A DNA stretch of 64,000 bases, taken from Catalinimonas alkaloidigena. Its GTDB lineage: Bacteria; Bacteroidota; Bacteroidia; Cytophagales; Cyclobacteriaceae. This document shows, piece after piece, positions 1-8,588 of the stretch. Where the stretch lies: the NCBI RefSeq assembly GCF_029504655.1, contig NZ_JAQFIL010000001.1, forward strand, positions 2,051,001-2,115,000. Reading direction: 5' to 3'. A program made the translations under genes and the position numbers. A model generated the notes under the pieces. It had not been told where the DNA came from. It saw only the letters and a list, made by a program, of their open reading frames with translations, and made no database searches. Numbering within the stretch: the first letter of the stretch is position 1; each line of letters opens with the position of its first letter.

Positions 1-502
1 AGTTACTCCCGCCCCCAATGTCTACCAAAAATTTACCATCAGCCTCCTGAATGTCCAGCCCCATGCCGATGGCAGCAGCGATGGGTTCAAAGATAAGGTA
101 TTTCCGATGAGCCTTGAATTGCTCTAATACATCACGTAGCGCCCTTCGTTCCACTTCAGTAGTATCATACGGAATCCCTGCTACCACATTATCTAAGCCA
201 TAAAAAAAGGAAGGTCTCAAATAGAGATTTTTGATGAATGACTTTACCATGCAATTGGCCGAATCGTAATCCATGATCACCCCGCCTTTTAGAGGCTTTA
301 CAATTTTAAACTGCTCACTGGCTTTGCCCAGCATATCATAGGCTTCCTGGCCCACCGCTTTCACTGCTTTGTTATTTTTATGCAATGCAATGAAGGAAGG
401 GTGAGAGAAATATTGTTCCTCTTTCTCAGTAAAAATCGTATTACTGTTCCCTAAGTCTATTCCCAGACTATTTCCCCTTTTTAAGCTGCTGATGTTAAAC
501 AT
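1..502 (-). CDS. MreB/Hsp70-fold actin-like ATPase, partial (C-terminus outside window)
   Basis: Reverse translation from the ATG at 502 gives about 167 residues of an actin/Hsp70-superfamily ATPase, and the frame is still open at base 1. The phosphate-1 loop appears near the start as GIDLGNSNT. The phosphate-2 region VDIGGGSN is at the window edge, preceded by the segment EPIAAAIG, which is typical of MreB rather than DnaK. MreB forms membrane-associated filaments that guide cell-wall synthesis. This copy neighbours stress and regulatory genes rather than mreC/mreD, so it may be an MreB-like paralogue and not the housekeeping rod-shape gene. It lies downstream of the Rnk-like gene on the same strand. 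The family is clear; the exact role is uncertain. Confidence 0.8.
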   Translation of the reverse strand, partial: MFNISSLKRGNSLGIDLGNSNTIFTEKEEQYFSHPSFIALHKNNKAVKAVGQEAYDMLGKASEQFKIVKPLKGGVIMDYDSANCMVKSFIKNLYLRPSFFYGLDNVVAGIPYDTTEVERRALRDVLEQFKAHRKYLIFEPIAAAIGMGLDIQEADGKFLVDIGGGSN

Positions 503-592
503 ATATGTGGTAATTGATATTAAAAAACCTGTACGTCAGTAGAATGAGCACTGCAGGAGATATAATACAGTTCATGTTAATCTTACTTAACG

Positions 593-985
593 CTATGCGT
601 TATTTCCGGGATTAATGACCTCTAGCACCTGATACTTCCTTACTGTTCCGTGCACTTCCCATTCCACCACGTCTCCTTCATGATATCCAATTAGCGCTAC
701 GCCCAATGGGGAGAAAATTGAAATCATATTGTTTTTAGGGTTCACTTTGCTGGGTACTACTAAAGTTATCTTAACCTCTTTCCCAAGCGTGTTCTCATAC
801 AATGTAACTTCCGAATTCAGCCCAATTACACCTTCCGGTATTTTATCGCCGGCGACAATATTGGCTTCTTTCAGTTCTTCCAGAAGTCTTGAATACGAAT
901 AACTGGATAGATTTTTAGGATGGTAATTGACAAATTTTGAGATCAAATCATAATCTCTTTCGGTGACTACAATCTTTTTTGACAT
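593..985 (-). CDS. Rnk/GreA-C-terminal-domain protein (GreA/GreB family)
   Basis: A 130-residue protein with an N-terminal helical part and a C-terminal FKBP-like GreA/GreB domain. The stretch SPLGVALIGYHEGDVVEWEV is the family signature (S-P-x-G-x-A-L-x-G then D-x-V-x-W). It lacks the long acidic coiled coil of true GreA/GreB, as in Rnk-type regulators that bind RNA polymerase and modulate transcription. I chose the ATG at 985 (MSKKIVV); a GTG three codons upstream (994) is possible but less likely. It lies between the MreB-like gene and a stress-type gene, all on the minus strand. Short GreA-C proteins are often found with universal stress protein clusters, which fits this neighbourhood. 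Confidence 0.8.
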   Translation of the reverse strand: MSKKIVVTERDYDLISKFVNYHPKNLSSYSYSRLLEELKEANIVAGDKIPEGVIGLNSEVTLYENTLGKEVKITLVVPSKVNPKNNMISIFSPLGVALIGYHEGDVVEWEVHGTVRKYQVLEVINPGNNA

Positions 986-1088
986 CTTATACACTATTTT
1001 CTTTGTAATAAATCTGTTGTGGAATGCGGAGGGCTGCTTGGGTACAAGCCTTTGCCTGGGGCTATTCTCTTAAATGAAGTTTCTCTAA

Positions 1089-1577
1089 TTATTTGTCGGC
1101 TCCGGCTGAAATAAAACGGTTATGGTTATTCAAGAGAGAAGCGTATTCCCATCCGATAACTACCAGCTTACCATTGCGCAACTGCTCCAGATAGTAGGCG
1201 GTTTTTTTATGGCTCAAGCCATAACCATTTAGGATTCCTGTTAGGCCTCCTTCCAATGATCCCAGGGCTTTGCCATCAATTTTTTCTAATAAAAGAGAAG
1301 ATAAAGAACCCGCAACGAAAATTTCTCCGATACCTGAAATATCCAGGATATGAATTTTTGCAGACGTCAGATGAGCAAAGCATGCCGAAGCCTGTCGGAA
1401 ATCCATTGCTGTAAAACCGCCCACTTTACCCATGACTGAAAGGTGCTCCAGGGGAGGATGACGGTTTTTCAGCTTTCTGGTGGACTCTTCACCTTCAGCA
1501 AGCGTATTGCACACCCTGAGGTACAGATGTATCTTCCACTTATGCGCCAGACGATCATTTGAAAGCTCCTTATTCAT
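1089..1577 (-). CDS. small uncharacterised stress-type protein (DUF1269/YflT-like C-terminus)
   Basis: A 162-residue soluble protein that I cannot assign firmly. The C-terminal part has a glycine-rich central stretch (GSLEGGLTGILNGYGLS) followed by HKKTAYYLEQLRNGKLVVIG. This resembles the 'G-[IL]-x(5)-Y-x(3)-[LV]-x-x-G-x-[LV]-[LV]' ending of DUF1269/general-stress-protein-17M domains. No signal peptide or membrane segment is evident. The 146-bp upstream spacer holds a palindrome (1664-1675) of the kind found before other stress genes here, so the gene may belong to the same regulon. The assignment rests on a short motif only. Confidence 0.5.
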   Translation of the reverse strand: MNKELSNDRLAHKWKIHLYLRVCNTLAEGEESTRKLKNRHPPLEHLSVMGKVGGFTAMDFRQASACFAHLTSAKIHILDISGIGEIFVAGSLSSLLLEKIDGKALGSLEGGLTGILNGYGLSHKKTAYYLEQLRNGKLVVIGWEYASLLNNHNRFISAGADK

Positions 1578-1663
1578 CTTTAGTGTTTACAAAAAAACTT
1601 TTGATGGGATAAAGAAAAAGCTAATTAAGCTGAGCTAAAATGATCTATGTTTGAAGAAAGAGA

Positions 1664-1675
1664 TGATTAATGTCA
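1664..1675. promoter_or_regulatory. Crp/Fnr-type operator candidate TGAT-TAAT-GTCA
   Basis: Exact match to the shared palindrome TGAY-N4-RTCA, centred about 92 bp upstream of the ATG at 1577 (minus strand). It lies in the spacer between the response-regulator/Crp gene and the stress-type gene. See the other copies at 4571, 44314, 44971, 46280, 52282 and 59214. Confidence 0.5.
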
Positions 1676-1723
1676 CCAAAAGCCAATCGGCGAACCAGCT
1701 GGGCTGGTGGTAAAAATGGATGA

Positions 1724-2785
1724 TTATGTTTTTACTTTTGTTAAGCGATCCTTGTCCAGAATGGTAATCTTTTTGCGATCAATAGCAATAAGCCCCTCCT
1801 CTTTGAAGTCTGCCAGTGTTCTGATCACTGTTTCTTTCACCGTTCCGATCAGTCCGGCAAGATCTTCTCTGGTTAAAGTAACTTCGGGCAAGGTGTTAGC
1901 TTGCTTGGAGGATGGTTCACTTACTCTTAAGAGTACTTCGGCCACCCTTTGCCTTACTGAAAAGTAAGATACTTGTAGCAGTTGCTCCTCTCTTTCCATC
2001 AGATTGTTGGAAAGCATTTTGATAAATTTGTTGGCTACGCTACGGTTGCTATAGAGAAACTTGAAGAAATCCTCCTGAGGAATGAGACAAACTTCAGCCT
2101 CTTCCATAGCTACGGCAGTTTCGGTATAGGTTTCTATTTCGCTCAGCAAAGGCATAAGCCCAAAGAAGTCACCTTCCTGAAAGATGCCGGTAATGAACTC
2201 CTTACCATCTTCAGTAGTCTTGAAAGTCTTGATCTTCCCTTTGCTTAAGAAATAGAGTGCTTCTGCCTTACTGCCTTCCTGAAAAATATTCTTTTTCTTT
2301 TTGTAGGCCTTGATCTTCCTTTTTTTTGAAAGGTCTTTCAGTTCTTTAAACTCACTGGCTTCCGTGTAAAACTCATTAAGCCCATGGATATTCTTAGAAT
2401 ACTCTTTTTTAAGCACTTCGTTTTTACGTAGCCGGCTTTCTACAGCATTAAGCAATTCCATTTCCTCAAAAGGCTTGGTCAGATAGTCATCTGCTCCCAG
2501 GTTCATTCCTTTGCGCACATCATCTTTTTCTGCCTTGGCAGTGAGGAAAATAAAAGGAATACTGGCAGTTTCCGGTTTTTTGCTGAGGATGTGCAATACA
2601 CCATAACCATCCAGGCCGGGCATCATAATATCGCAGATGATCAGGTCAGGTTGATGCTCGGTGGCCTTTTCTATGCCTAGCTTTCCGCTTTCAGCAGTGA
2701 TTACCTCATAGTTCGCCAATTCAAGAATATCGGCGGTGGTTTCTCTGACATCAGCATTATCTTCTATCAGTACTATTTTATGCAT
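1724..2785 (-). CDS. Response regulator receiver fused to Crp/Fnr transcription factor
   Basis: This 353-residue protein joins a CheY-like receiver (about residues 1-120; E8-D9 acidic pair, phosphoacceptor D52 in ICDIMMPG, lysine in TKPF) to a full Crp/Fnr module. The module has a cyclic-nucleotide-binding beta-roll at about 150-265 and a winged helix at about 275-345. The recognition helix reads GTVKETVIRTLADF. Its Glu and Arg align with E181/R185 of Crp and E209/R213 of Fnr, which contact TGA/TCA half sites. No Fnr-type cysteine cluster is present, so control is probably by phosphorylation rather than by a [4Fe-4S] cluster. The gene overlaps its histidine kinase by 8 bases (ATGCATAA), indicating translational coupling. 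It is a candidate master regulator of the palindromes described here (inference). Confidence 0.9.
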   Translation of the reverse strand: MHKIVLIEDNADVRETTADILELANYEVITAESGKLGIEKATEHQPDLIICDIMMPGLDGYGVLHILSKKPETASIPFIFLTAKAEKDDVRKGMNLGADDYLTKPFEEMELLNAVESRLRKNEVLKKEYSKNIHGLNEFYTEASEFKELKDLSKKRKIKAYKKKKNIFQEGSKAEALYFLSKGKIKTFKTTEDGKEFITGIFQEGDFFGLMPLLSEIETYTETAVAMEEAEVCLIPQEDFFKFLYSNRSVANKFIKMLSNNLMEREEQLLQVSYFSVRQRVAEVLLRVSEPSSKQANTLPEVTLTREDLAGLIGTVKETVIRTLADFKEEGLIAIDRKKITILDKDRLTKVKT

Positions 2786-4520
2786 TTTCTTCCTGGTCTA
2801 AAGGTAGTGTTATTGTAAAAGTTGAGCCCTGCTCTATTTTGCTATCAAAAGTAATTTCACCCTTCATAAGCTCTATGTATTTCTTCACGATAGGTAAGCC
2901 TAATCCTGTGCCTTCTATATTGGTGACATTACGTGCCCTGAAAAAAAGGTTGAACAAATTCTGTTGTTCGTCTTCCGGGATACCTATTCCCTGATCCTTG
3001 ATCTTCACAGTAAGCGATGTATCTTTTGTGCTGATCATCAAATCCACGGGTTTATTTTGGGGAGAATATTTAAGGGCATTGGACAAAAGGTTAAGAAAAA
3101 CATTCCGGGTAAACTGCTTATCCAGATTGACATGTATGCTCTCCTGGTCAGAGGTGAGCCTCACTTCCTGTCCCGGCTTTTGTACATGTTGCAATTCCTG
3201 AACAATAATTTCCATAAACTCCATAAGGTCAAAGACTTCTTTCTTCATCTGCAGGGCTCCCTCTTCCAGCCTTCCTAAAGACAGGAACTCGTTGAGGATA
3301 TCTATCAGGTTTTTTACACTGGATTTAATACGTTCTACATTTTTTAGCCTCTTTTCTTCCTTTCCAGGCTCATTCAGGCGGGCGATCAGGTTAGCAGAAG
3401 ACAAAATGGTGCTCAAAGGTGTTCTGAACTCATGAGAAGCCATGGAAACAAAGCGGGATTTCAGCTCACTCAGTTCTTTTTCCTTCTTCAGCGCTTTCAG
3501 CATTTTTTTTTCCGTACTCTTCTGCTCGGAAACATTGGTAAACACGAACATCACCAGATTAACATCCGCCTGCCCTTCATCCAAGGGCATAGTGTTGACC
3601 TTATAGCTATTGGTCTTATGTTTGATCTCGTAAGAATGATGTCCTCCCTCAAAGGTTTTTTGTGCATAGCTTATCATTTGTTTCTTCCATTCAGAAGAAA
3701 AATTCTCAACCTCTTTTACAGAAAGCCCTTCCACCTTCTCTTTATTCAAAGCTATCTTTCGTAATTCTTCCCCGTCCAGAAATACGATCCGATAATCACG
3801 ATTGATGACCACTATCATCACCTTGGGAAAGTAGCGGGCAATGGCCACGTATAAAGCATAGTTTTTCTTCGCCTGTGCATCCGCCTGCCGGGTTTCATGG
3901 ATCTGATATTGCAGGGATAAGTTGGTTTCTACCAGCTTTTTGACCATAGCGGTTAATTCCCGGGTACGCTCCTTTACCTTTCGTTCCAGCTCTTCGGTAT
4001 ACGATTGCTGTTTGACTTCGGGAGAGAGAATCGCATCTACTGACATTTTTTGCTCAATTACGGTAGCTGCCCAGTCCACCCCGTTGATGATCAGTGAAAT
4101 CTCATTCGTTTTCGGTGATCTGTAATCTTTGAAAAATAACAGGAACGCGCCTAAGAGTTTTCCGTTCATCCGGGAATGAATAGGCGTGACCCACCAGCCA
4201 TTAGGAGAGGGATGTTTACTGTCTTTCCAGATAATTTTTTTGCTGATCGGCTCAAAAGATGAATTACTCTTGATTTCAGGCAATTGCTTGAATACAACAA
4301 GCTTGATAAGCTCTACCAAATCAGATGATAATGAAGGAGCAGCAGCGATTTGCCATTGATCGTTAGCATGATTTGCTACGAGTATGGAAAGCACAAACTC
4401 ATCAGATTGCTTTTCTATCCATTTGATGATCTGTGTCAGTAACTCCTCTACAGGGGTATGCTGAGATATATTTTTCTGAAGGTTATTTTTCACAATTTCA
4501 AAGTCAGACTTAAGGTGCAT
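2778..4520 (-). CDS. PAS-containing sensor histidine kinase
   Basis: A 580-residue kinase without clear membrane segments. Residues about 10-165 look like a GAF-type sensor region. A coiled coil follows (about 175-215, beginning ERKVKERTRELTAM), then a PAS domain (about 220-335). The HisKA domain has H363 in MASHEFRTP, and the HATPase domain has an N box (NLLSNALKYSP) and G boxes (DQGIGIPED, GTGLGLPIVKKY). It is cytoplasmic and should phosphorylate the downstream receiver-Crp protein, whose start codon overlaps its stop. Two palindromic operator candidates lie 50-85 bp upstream of its ATG, which suggests autoregulation by the fused Crp module. The signal is unknown: neither the PAS nor the GAF-like region shows an obvious heme or flavin signature by eye. 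Confidence 0.9.
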   Translation of the reverse strand: MHLKSDFEIVKNNLQKNISQHTPVEELLTQIIKWIEKQSDEFVLSILVANHANDQWQIAAAPSLSSDLVELIKLVVFKQLPEIKSNSSFEPISKKIIWKDSKHPSPNGWWVTPIHSRMNGKLLGAFLLFFKDYRSPKTNEISLIINGVDWAATVIEQKMSVDAILSPEVKQQSYTEELERKVKERTRELTAMVKKLVETNLSLQYQIHETRQADAQAKKNYALYVAIARYFPKVMIVVINRDYRIVFLDGEELRKIALNKEKVEGLSVKEVENFSSEWKKQMISYAQKTFEGGHHSYEIKHKTNSYKVNTMPLDEGQADVNLVMFVFTNVSEQKSTEKKMLKALKKEKELSELKSRFVSMASHEFRTPLSTILSSANLIARLNEPGKEEKRLKNVERIKSSVKNLIDILNEFLSLGRLEEGALQMKKEVFDLMEFMEIIVQELQHVQKPGQEVRLTSDQESIHVNLDKQFTRNVFLNLLSNALKYSPQNKPVDLMISTKDTSLTVKIKDQGIGIPEDEQQNLFNLFFRARNVTNIEGTGLGLPIVKKYIELMKGEITFDSKIEQGSTFTITLPLDQEENA

Positions 4521-4570
4521 TCATTTAAATGTTAAAGTGATAGAATAACTACAGACCGATGAGAATAAAA

Positions 4571-4582
4571 TGATTTTAATCA
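4571..4582. promoter_or_regulatory. Crp/Fnr-type operator candidate TGAT-TTTA-ATCA
   Basis: A perfect palindrome that extends to ATGATTTTAATCAT (4570-4583) in the divergent spacer between the histidine kinase (start 4520, minus) and the SpoIIAA-like gene (start 4710, plus). It matches TGAY-N4-RTCA exactly and is nearly the Fnr consensus TTGAT-N4-ATCAA. Its centre is about 56 bp from the kinase start. Confidence 0.55.
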
Positions 4583-4593
4583 TAAAAAATGAG

Positions 4594-4605
4594 CGACTTA
4601 CATCA
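4594..4605. promoter_or_regulatory. second, one-mismatch operator candidate CGAC-TTAC-ATCA
   Basis: A near match (first T replaced by C) to the same palindrome. Its centre is 23 bp from the centre of the perfect site at 4571-4582, roughly two helical turns. It would serve the same divergent spacer. It is weaker evidence than the exact copies. Confidence 0.3.
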
Positions 4606-4709
4606 TTGTATGTTGTATAGTAGCCTGTTTACTTTGTAAGTAATGCTATTCATATTTTTTCTATAACCAGTTTACGTACAAAATGTACCTACTTTAATAA
4701 TTTTTTACT

Positions 4710-5066
4710 ATGGTAGAATCAATCACAACCCATAGGGATGACATCATTGGCTTTCGGATAGATGGAACAGTCAGTGAAGTGGATTTAAAACCTGTACTTA
4801 TTGAATTAAGAGAAAAACTGAAGTCTTATGCAAAAGTAAGGCTTTATGTAGAATATGTTGATGCCTACGGCTTTTCTCTGGATACATTGATTGAAGAACT
4901 GGAATATAATTTTGGAGATTTGGAATGCTTTGAAAAAGCAGTAATCATAACCATAAAAGACTGGCTTAAACAGGCCGCTCAATACAGCAGTATAGTCAGT
5001 ACGATACAATTGAAGAGCTTTCATTTTTCAGAAAAAGATAAGGCTGGTAGATGGATAGAGGAGTGA
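4710..5066 (+). CDS. SpoIIAA-like (STAS-fold) protein
   Basis: A 118-residue soluble protein of the SpoIIAA-like family, which has a STAS/Sec14-like fold. The alternating pattern starts IIGFRIDGTVSEVDLKPVLIEL, followed by KVRLYVEYVDAYGFSL and FEKAVIITIKDWLKQ, as in that family. No catalytic residues are expected; members are thought to bind ligands or partners. The gene is divergent from the histidine kinase and shares the spacer holding two operator candidates, so it probably belongs to the stress regulon. A hairpin terminator follows about 100 bp downstream. Confidence 0.75.
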   Translation: MVESITTHRDDIIGFRIDGTVSEVDLKPVLIELREKLKSYAKVRLYVEYVDAYGFSLDTLIEELEYNFGDLECFEKAVIITIKDWLKQAAQYSSIVSTIQLKSFHFSEKDKAGRWIEE

Positions 5067-5169
5067 TGCTTTTAATCCAGGTTTAGTTAGTGAGTTGCAG
5101 TATGAAGAACAATGATTCAACTTATTGCAAATGATATTTTTTGTAGTTCCTTCATCAGCTAGCTGAAAA

Positions 5170-5200
5170 AACCCGAAGTAATTTCGGGTTTTCTTATTTT
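5170..5200 (+). terminator. rho-independent terminator
   Basis: Stem AACCCGAA (5170-5177) and TTCGGGTT (5183-5190) with a five-base loop, followed by TTCTTATTTT. It ends the SpoIIAA-like transcript. An A-run precedes the stem, so it could also act on minus-strand transcripts. Confidence 0.75.
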
Positions 5201-5596
5201 TAAAAAAGGTATTAAAAGACTTCCTATCGTAAAGCATAATTTGTAAAGACCCAGGTGCAATTTTAATTTTTACTGTCTAAAGCGCATTAATTAGGCTCTC
5301 CAGCGGAAAGGGGTGGCAGGTGGAAGCGAAAGGCGTTAAGTATTCAAGTATTTTCCCTATCGTATCATAAGCCCCAAAGCCATCGCCTACGGATACTGGA
5401 GTAATCATCCCATACAAGAACAGACACTAAAAAAAATTAGCTGAGTAAATACGATACTAAGCATAACAAAAACTTATGACATGTTTAAGTTGATAGCTTT
5501 CGTTTGGCATACCGATAAATACTTATGTTTGGGTATTTACATTGTAAGGAGAAATGAAGAATTTTTATGACATAATACATAGCATTTGTAAACATC
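5201..5596. other. intergenic region with possible short minus-strand ORF
   Basis: About 400 bp with no recognisable gene. The only notable item is a 43-codon minus-strand reading frame (ATG at 5408, stop at 5277) containing VGDGFGAYDTIGKILEYL. I recognise no family. It may be a coding relic or chance. The stretch just before 5597 is AT-rich and should hold the promoter of the alpha-amylase gene. Confidence 0.25.
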
Positions 5597-7483
5597 ATGG
5601 AACAGCGGATAAAGGATATTGACTTTGGTACCTTGCTCAATAAAAAGTTTTTTCCTTCCCCCAATGCCTGGGAAGATGAAGTGCTTTATTTTATGATGCT
5701 GGACAGATTCTCTGACAAAAATGAGAAAGGTTATCTGGATAACGACGGACAATTGGTAAATCCAGGGACTACTCCTTTATTTCAGCCGGAAGATAGAGGA
5801 AATGCCACACGGACAGATGAAGACAGAAAAGCATGGGTGGAGGCAGGAAGTAAATTTGTCGGAGGCACACTGAGGGGGCTTGAGTCAAAAATAGGTTATC
5901 TTAAGCGGCTTGGAGTCACTGCTATCTGGATCAGCCCCATTTTTAAACAGCTGGTCTCTCAGCACACCTACCATGGCTATGGCATACAAAACTTCCTGGA
6001 TGTAGATCCCCGTTTCGGCACTCGTGAAGATTTGATTTCTATGGTGAAAACCGCACATACACATGGGATACGCGTTATCCTGGATATTATTCTGAACCAT
6101 AGCGGAGATGTGTTTGCCTATCGCCCCGAATCGTTTCGCTGTGAGATCAAAGATGATCATGACAATGTCATCGGAAAAGAAGCCTGCTGGCAAATAGATG
6201 GTACTACCTATGAGGTGGAAGGTTTTAAAGACCGTGACGGGAATCTCACATTACCGTTTGGACCTGTGCCAGCCTCAGAATTTCCCGACGGAGCCATCTG
6301 GCCGCTTGAGTTTCAGGAGCCGGCCACATTTAGTCGCCGTGGGGTGATTCGTAACTTTGACTTTGATCCTGAGTTTCGCGAAGGAGATTTTTTCACGCTC
6401 AAAGATATCAGGCTAGGGCAGGGGCCAGTAGACTATTATCAGGAATCTGCTGCATTGCTCAATCTGTGTGAGGTTTACAAGTTCTGGATTGCGCTGGCAG
6501 ATATTGATGGGTTTCGTGTGGATACTGTAAAGCATATGGATGATGGGGCAAGCCGCCTTTTCACCTCAGCCATACATGAATTTACCCAAAGTATCGGAAA
6601 AGAAAATTTTTACCTTATTGCCGAAATTACCGGCGGACGGGTGAATGCATTCAGAACGCTGGAAGAAGTAGGGATGAATGCGGCCCTGGGAATTAACGAT
6701 ATCCCCGATAAACTGGAATACCTGGTGAAAGGCTTTCGTAACCCTGATGATTATTTCAAATTATTTCGTAACTCTTTACTGGTACAAAAAGAATCTCACG
6801 TATGGTTTAGAGATAAAGTGGTGACCTCCTTTGATGATCATGACCAGGTGCGGAAAGGACAAAACAAGGCCCGTTTCTGCTATGATGAAGGCCCCGGGCA
6901 GCACGAAAATTTCCGGATGATATTAAACGCTCTGGCTTTTAATGCGATGACTATGGGCATTCCCTGCATCTACTATGGCTCCGAGCAGGCCTTTGACGGG
7001 CACGGACGCAATGATCGCTTTATCAGAGAGTCTATGTTTGGGGGTGATTTCGGCGCTTTTCAGACTAAGGGACGGCATTTCTTCAATGAGCAAAGTCATA
7101 CCTATCAGGAGCTGGCGAAAATTCTCACAATACGCAAAGAAAGTATAGTGATCAGGCGTGGGCGCCAGTTTTTACGGCCTATCTCAGGAGATGGCATCAA
7201 CTTTGGCCTTCCTCAGATGGTCGGCAAAGAAATTCGTTCCGTCGTCCCCTGGTCACGTATCTTTAATAAACAAGAGGTGCTGATGGCTATCAACACAGAC
7301 TATTTCCAGGCTAAAACCGCCTGGGTTACCATTGACAATGGCTTGCATGCGGAAGGAGATATGCTAACATGTATCTACTCCACCGACGCAAACCAGATTG
7401 GTTCTCAACTAAATATTGAAGCACGCAATGGTAAGGCGGTTTTGCTCACCGTTCCGGCCGCAGGCTTTGTCATTTATCAGTGA
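5597..7483 (+). CDS. Alpha-amylase-family glycoside hydrolase (GH13)
   Basis: A 628-residue GH13 enzyme with the four classic conserved regions. They are region I DIILNHSG, region II DGFRVDTVKHM with nucleophile D309, region III YLIAEITGG with acid/base E343, and region IV SFDDHDQV with D416. Family members hydrolyse or transfer alpha-glucosidic bonds of starch, glycogen or oligosaccharides. No signal peptide is seen (MEQRIKDIDFG start), so it is probably cytoplasmic and may act on stored glycogen or imported oligosaccharides. It stands alone, with no SusC/D pair beside it. The exact specificity (amylase, maltogenic or trehalose-type) cannot be read from the motifs. Confidence 0.9.
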   Translation: MEQRIKDIDFGTLLNKKFFPSPNAWEDEVLYFMMLDRFSDKNEKGYLDNDGQLVNPGTTPLFQPEDRGNATRTDEDRKAWVEAGSKFVGGTLRGLESKIGYLKRLGVTAIWISPIFKQLVSQHTYHGYGIQNFLDVDPRFGTREDLISMVKTAHTHGIRVILDIILNHSGDVFAYRPESFRCEIKDDHDNVIGKEACWQIDGTTYEVEGFKDRDGNLTLPFGPVPASEFPDGAIWPLEFQEPATFSRRGVIRNFDFDPEFREGDFFTLKDIRLGQGPVDYYQESAALLNLCEVYKFWIALADIDGFRVDTVKHMDDGASRLFTSAIHEFTQSIGKENFYLIAEITGGRVNAFRTLEEVGMNAALGINDIPDKLEYLVKGFRNPDDYFKLFRNSLLVQKESHVWFRDKVVTSFDDHDQVRKGQNKARFCYDEGPGQHENFRMILNALAFNAMTMGIPCIYYGSEQAFDGHGRNDRFIRESMFGGDFGAFQTKGRHFFNEQSHTYQELAKILTIRKESIVIRRGRQFLRPISGDGINFGLPQMVGKEIRSVVPWSRIFNKQEVLMAINTDYFQAKTAWVTIDNGLHAEGDMLTCIYSTDANQIGSQLNIEARNGKAVLLTVPAAGFVIYQ

Positions 7484-7631
7484 TCGCAGCAGAAAGCCAG
7501 ATAAATGCTGTCAGGAGTTAAGCACGTATTTTTAAGCAGCTTTTTGCATATGATAATGGTGATGCTATAAGTAATTCTGAGTTATTTTACACTGGCTGAG
7601 GCCTTTAATGCGAGCATTTTAGCAGCCTTGC

Positions 7632-8588
7632 CTATACGGCGATGACCAACTTTCCGGCAGCTTGTCCTCTGCCTATGATCCGTAATGCCTCTGGTACATC
7701 ATCTAGTGTAAAGGACTTGTCAATCACCGGCCTCAGCTTTTCTTCCTCTACCAGTTTGCTGATCCGTTGGAGGCTCGCAGGATTAGTGCTGGCCAGTAGG
7801 TTGATCATTTTTTTCCTTTCAGTCAAATATTTCCATGGTCCCAACAAGAGTGCGCCCAGGGAGAAAGCACAGCTAACGTAAGTGCCTCCTGGTTTAAGTA
7901 CCCGCTCAATCTCTTTAGGAGAACGGTTTCCTACGACATCAAAGATCAGGTCGTACTGCTTGCTGTCTTTGATAAAATCATGGAGCTTATAATCAATGAC
8001 CTCGTCTGCTCCCAATTGATAGGCAATTTCCACTTTGGCAGTACTGCTCACAGCGGTAACGTGCGCACCATATGCTTTGGCAAGCTGAATGGCGTAGCTG
8101 CCCACACCACCTGAGGCACCATTGATCAGTACTTCCTGGCCTTCCTCTACCCTTCCCTGGTCGAGAAGTCCTTGTAGGGCAGTTACAGCCGCCATGGGCA
8201 ATGCCGCTGATTCTTCGTAGCTAAGTTTTGATGGCTTTTTTGCCAAGCACTTTTCATCAGTGCTCACATACTCGGCAAAACTTCCGAACCCACTTCCTGA
8301 CAAATCCCCAAAAACTTCATCCCCCGGACGAAAGTGAGTAATTTTACTGCCCACTCTCTCCACGATGCCGGCAACATCAGCGCCAGGTATTTTATGCTTT
8401 GGCTTGAATAAACCGGCCATCAAACGTATCGGTAAAGGTTCACCTCTCAGCAAATGCCAGTCCGCTTTATTGACAGCGGCGGCCAGTACCTTGATGAGTA
8501 CCTCATGGGGGCGGGGCTCCGGACGCTTTACTTCTCTTAATTCAAGCAGGTCAGGAGAGCCATACTTTTCATAAACAATCGCTTTCAT
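7632..8588 (-). CDS. Zinc-independent MDR-family NAD(P)H oxidoreductase (quinone-reductase type)
   Basis: A 318-residue medium-chain dehydrogenase/reductase. The N-terminal GroES-like domain starts MKAIVYEKYGSPDLLELREV, and the Rossmann domain carries NGASGGVGSYAIQLAKAYGA. The zinc ligands of alcohol dehydrogenases are absent, as in quinone oxidoreductase and enoyl reductase types that reduce quinones or activated alkenes with NAD(P)H. Its ATG overlaps the end of the DUF4386 gene by 4 bases, so it is the last gene of a minus-strand operon. The AraC-type gene upstream on the same strand is the likely regulator of the group. Confidence 0.85.
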   Translation of the reverse strand: MKAIVYEKYGSPDLLELREVKRPEPRPHEVLIKVLAAAVNKADWHLLRGEPLPIRLMAGLFKPKHKIPGADVAGIVERVGSKITHFRPGDEVFGDLSGSGFGSFAEYVSTDEKCLAKKPSKLSYEESAALPMAAVTALQGLLDQGRVEEGQEVLINGASGGVGSYAIQLAKAYGAHVTAVSSTAKVEIAYQLGADEVIDYKLHDFIKDSKQYDLIFDVVGNRSPKEIERVLKPGGTYVSCAFSLGALLLGPWKYLTERKKMINLLASTNPASLQRISKLVEEEKLRPVIDKSFTLDDVPEALRIIGRGQAAGKLVIAV

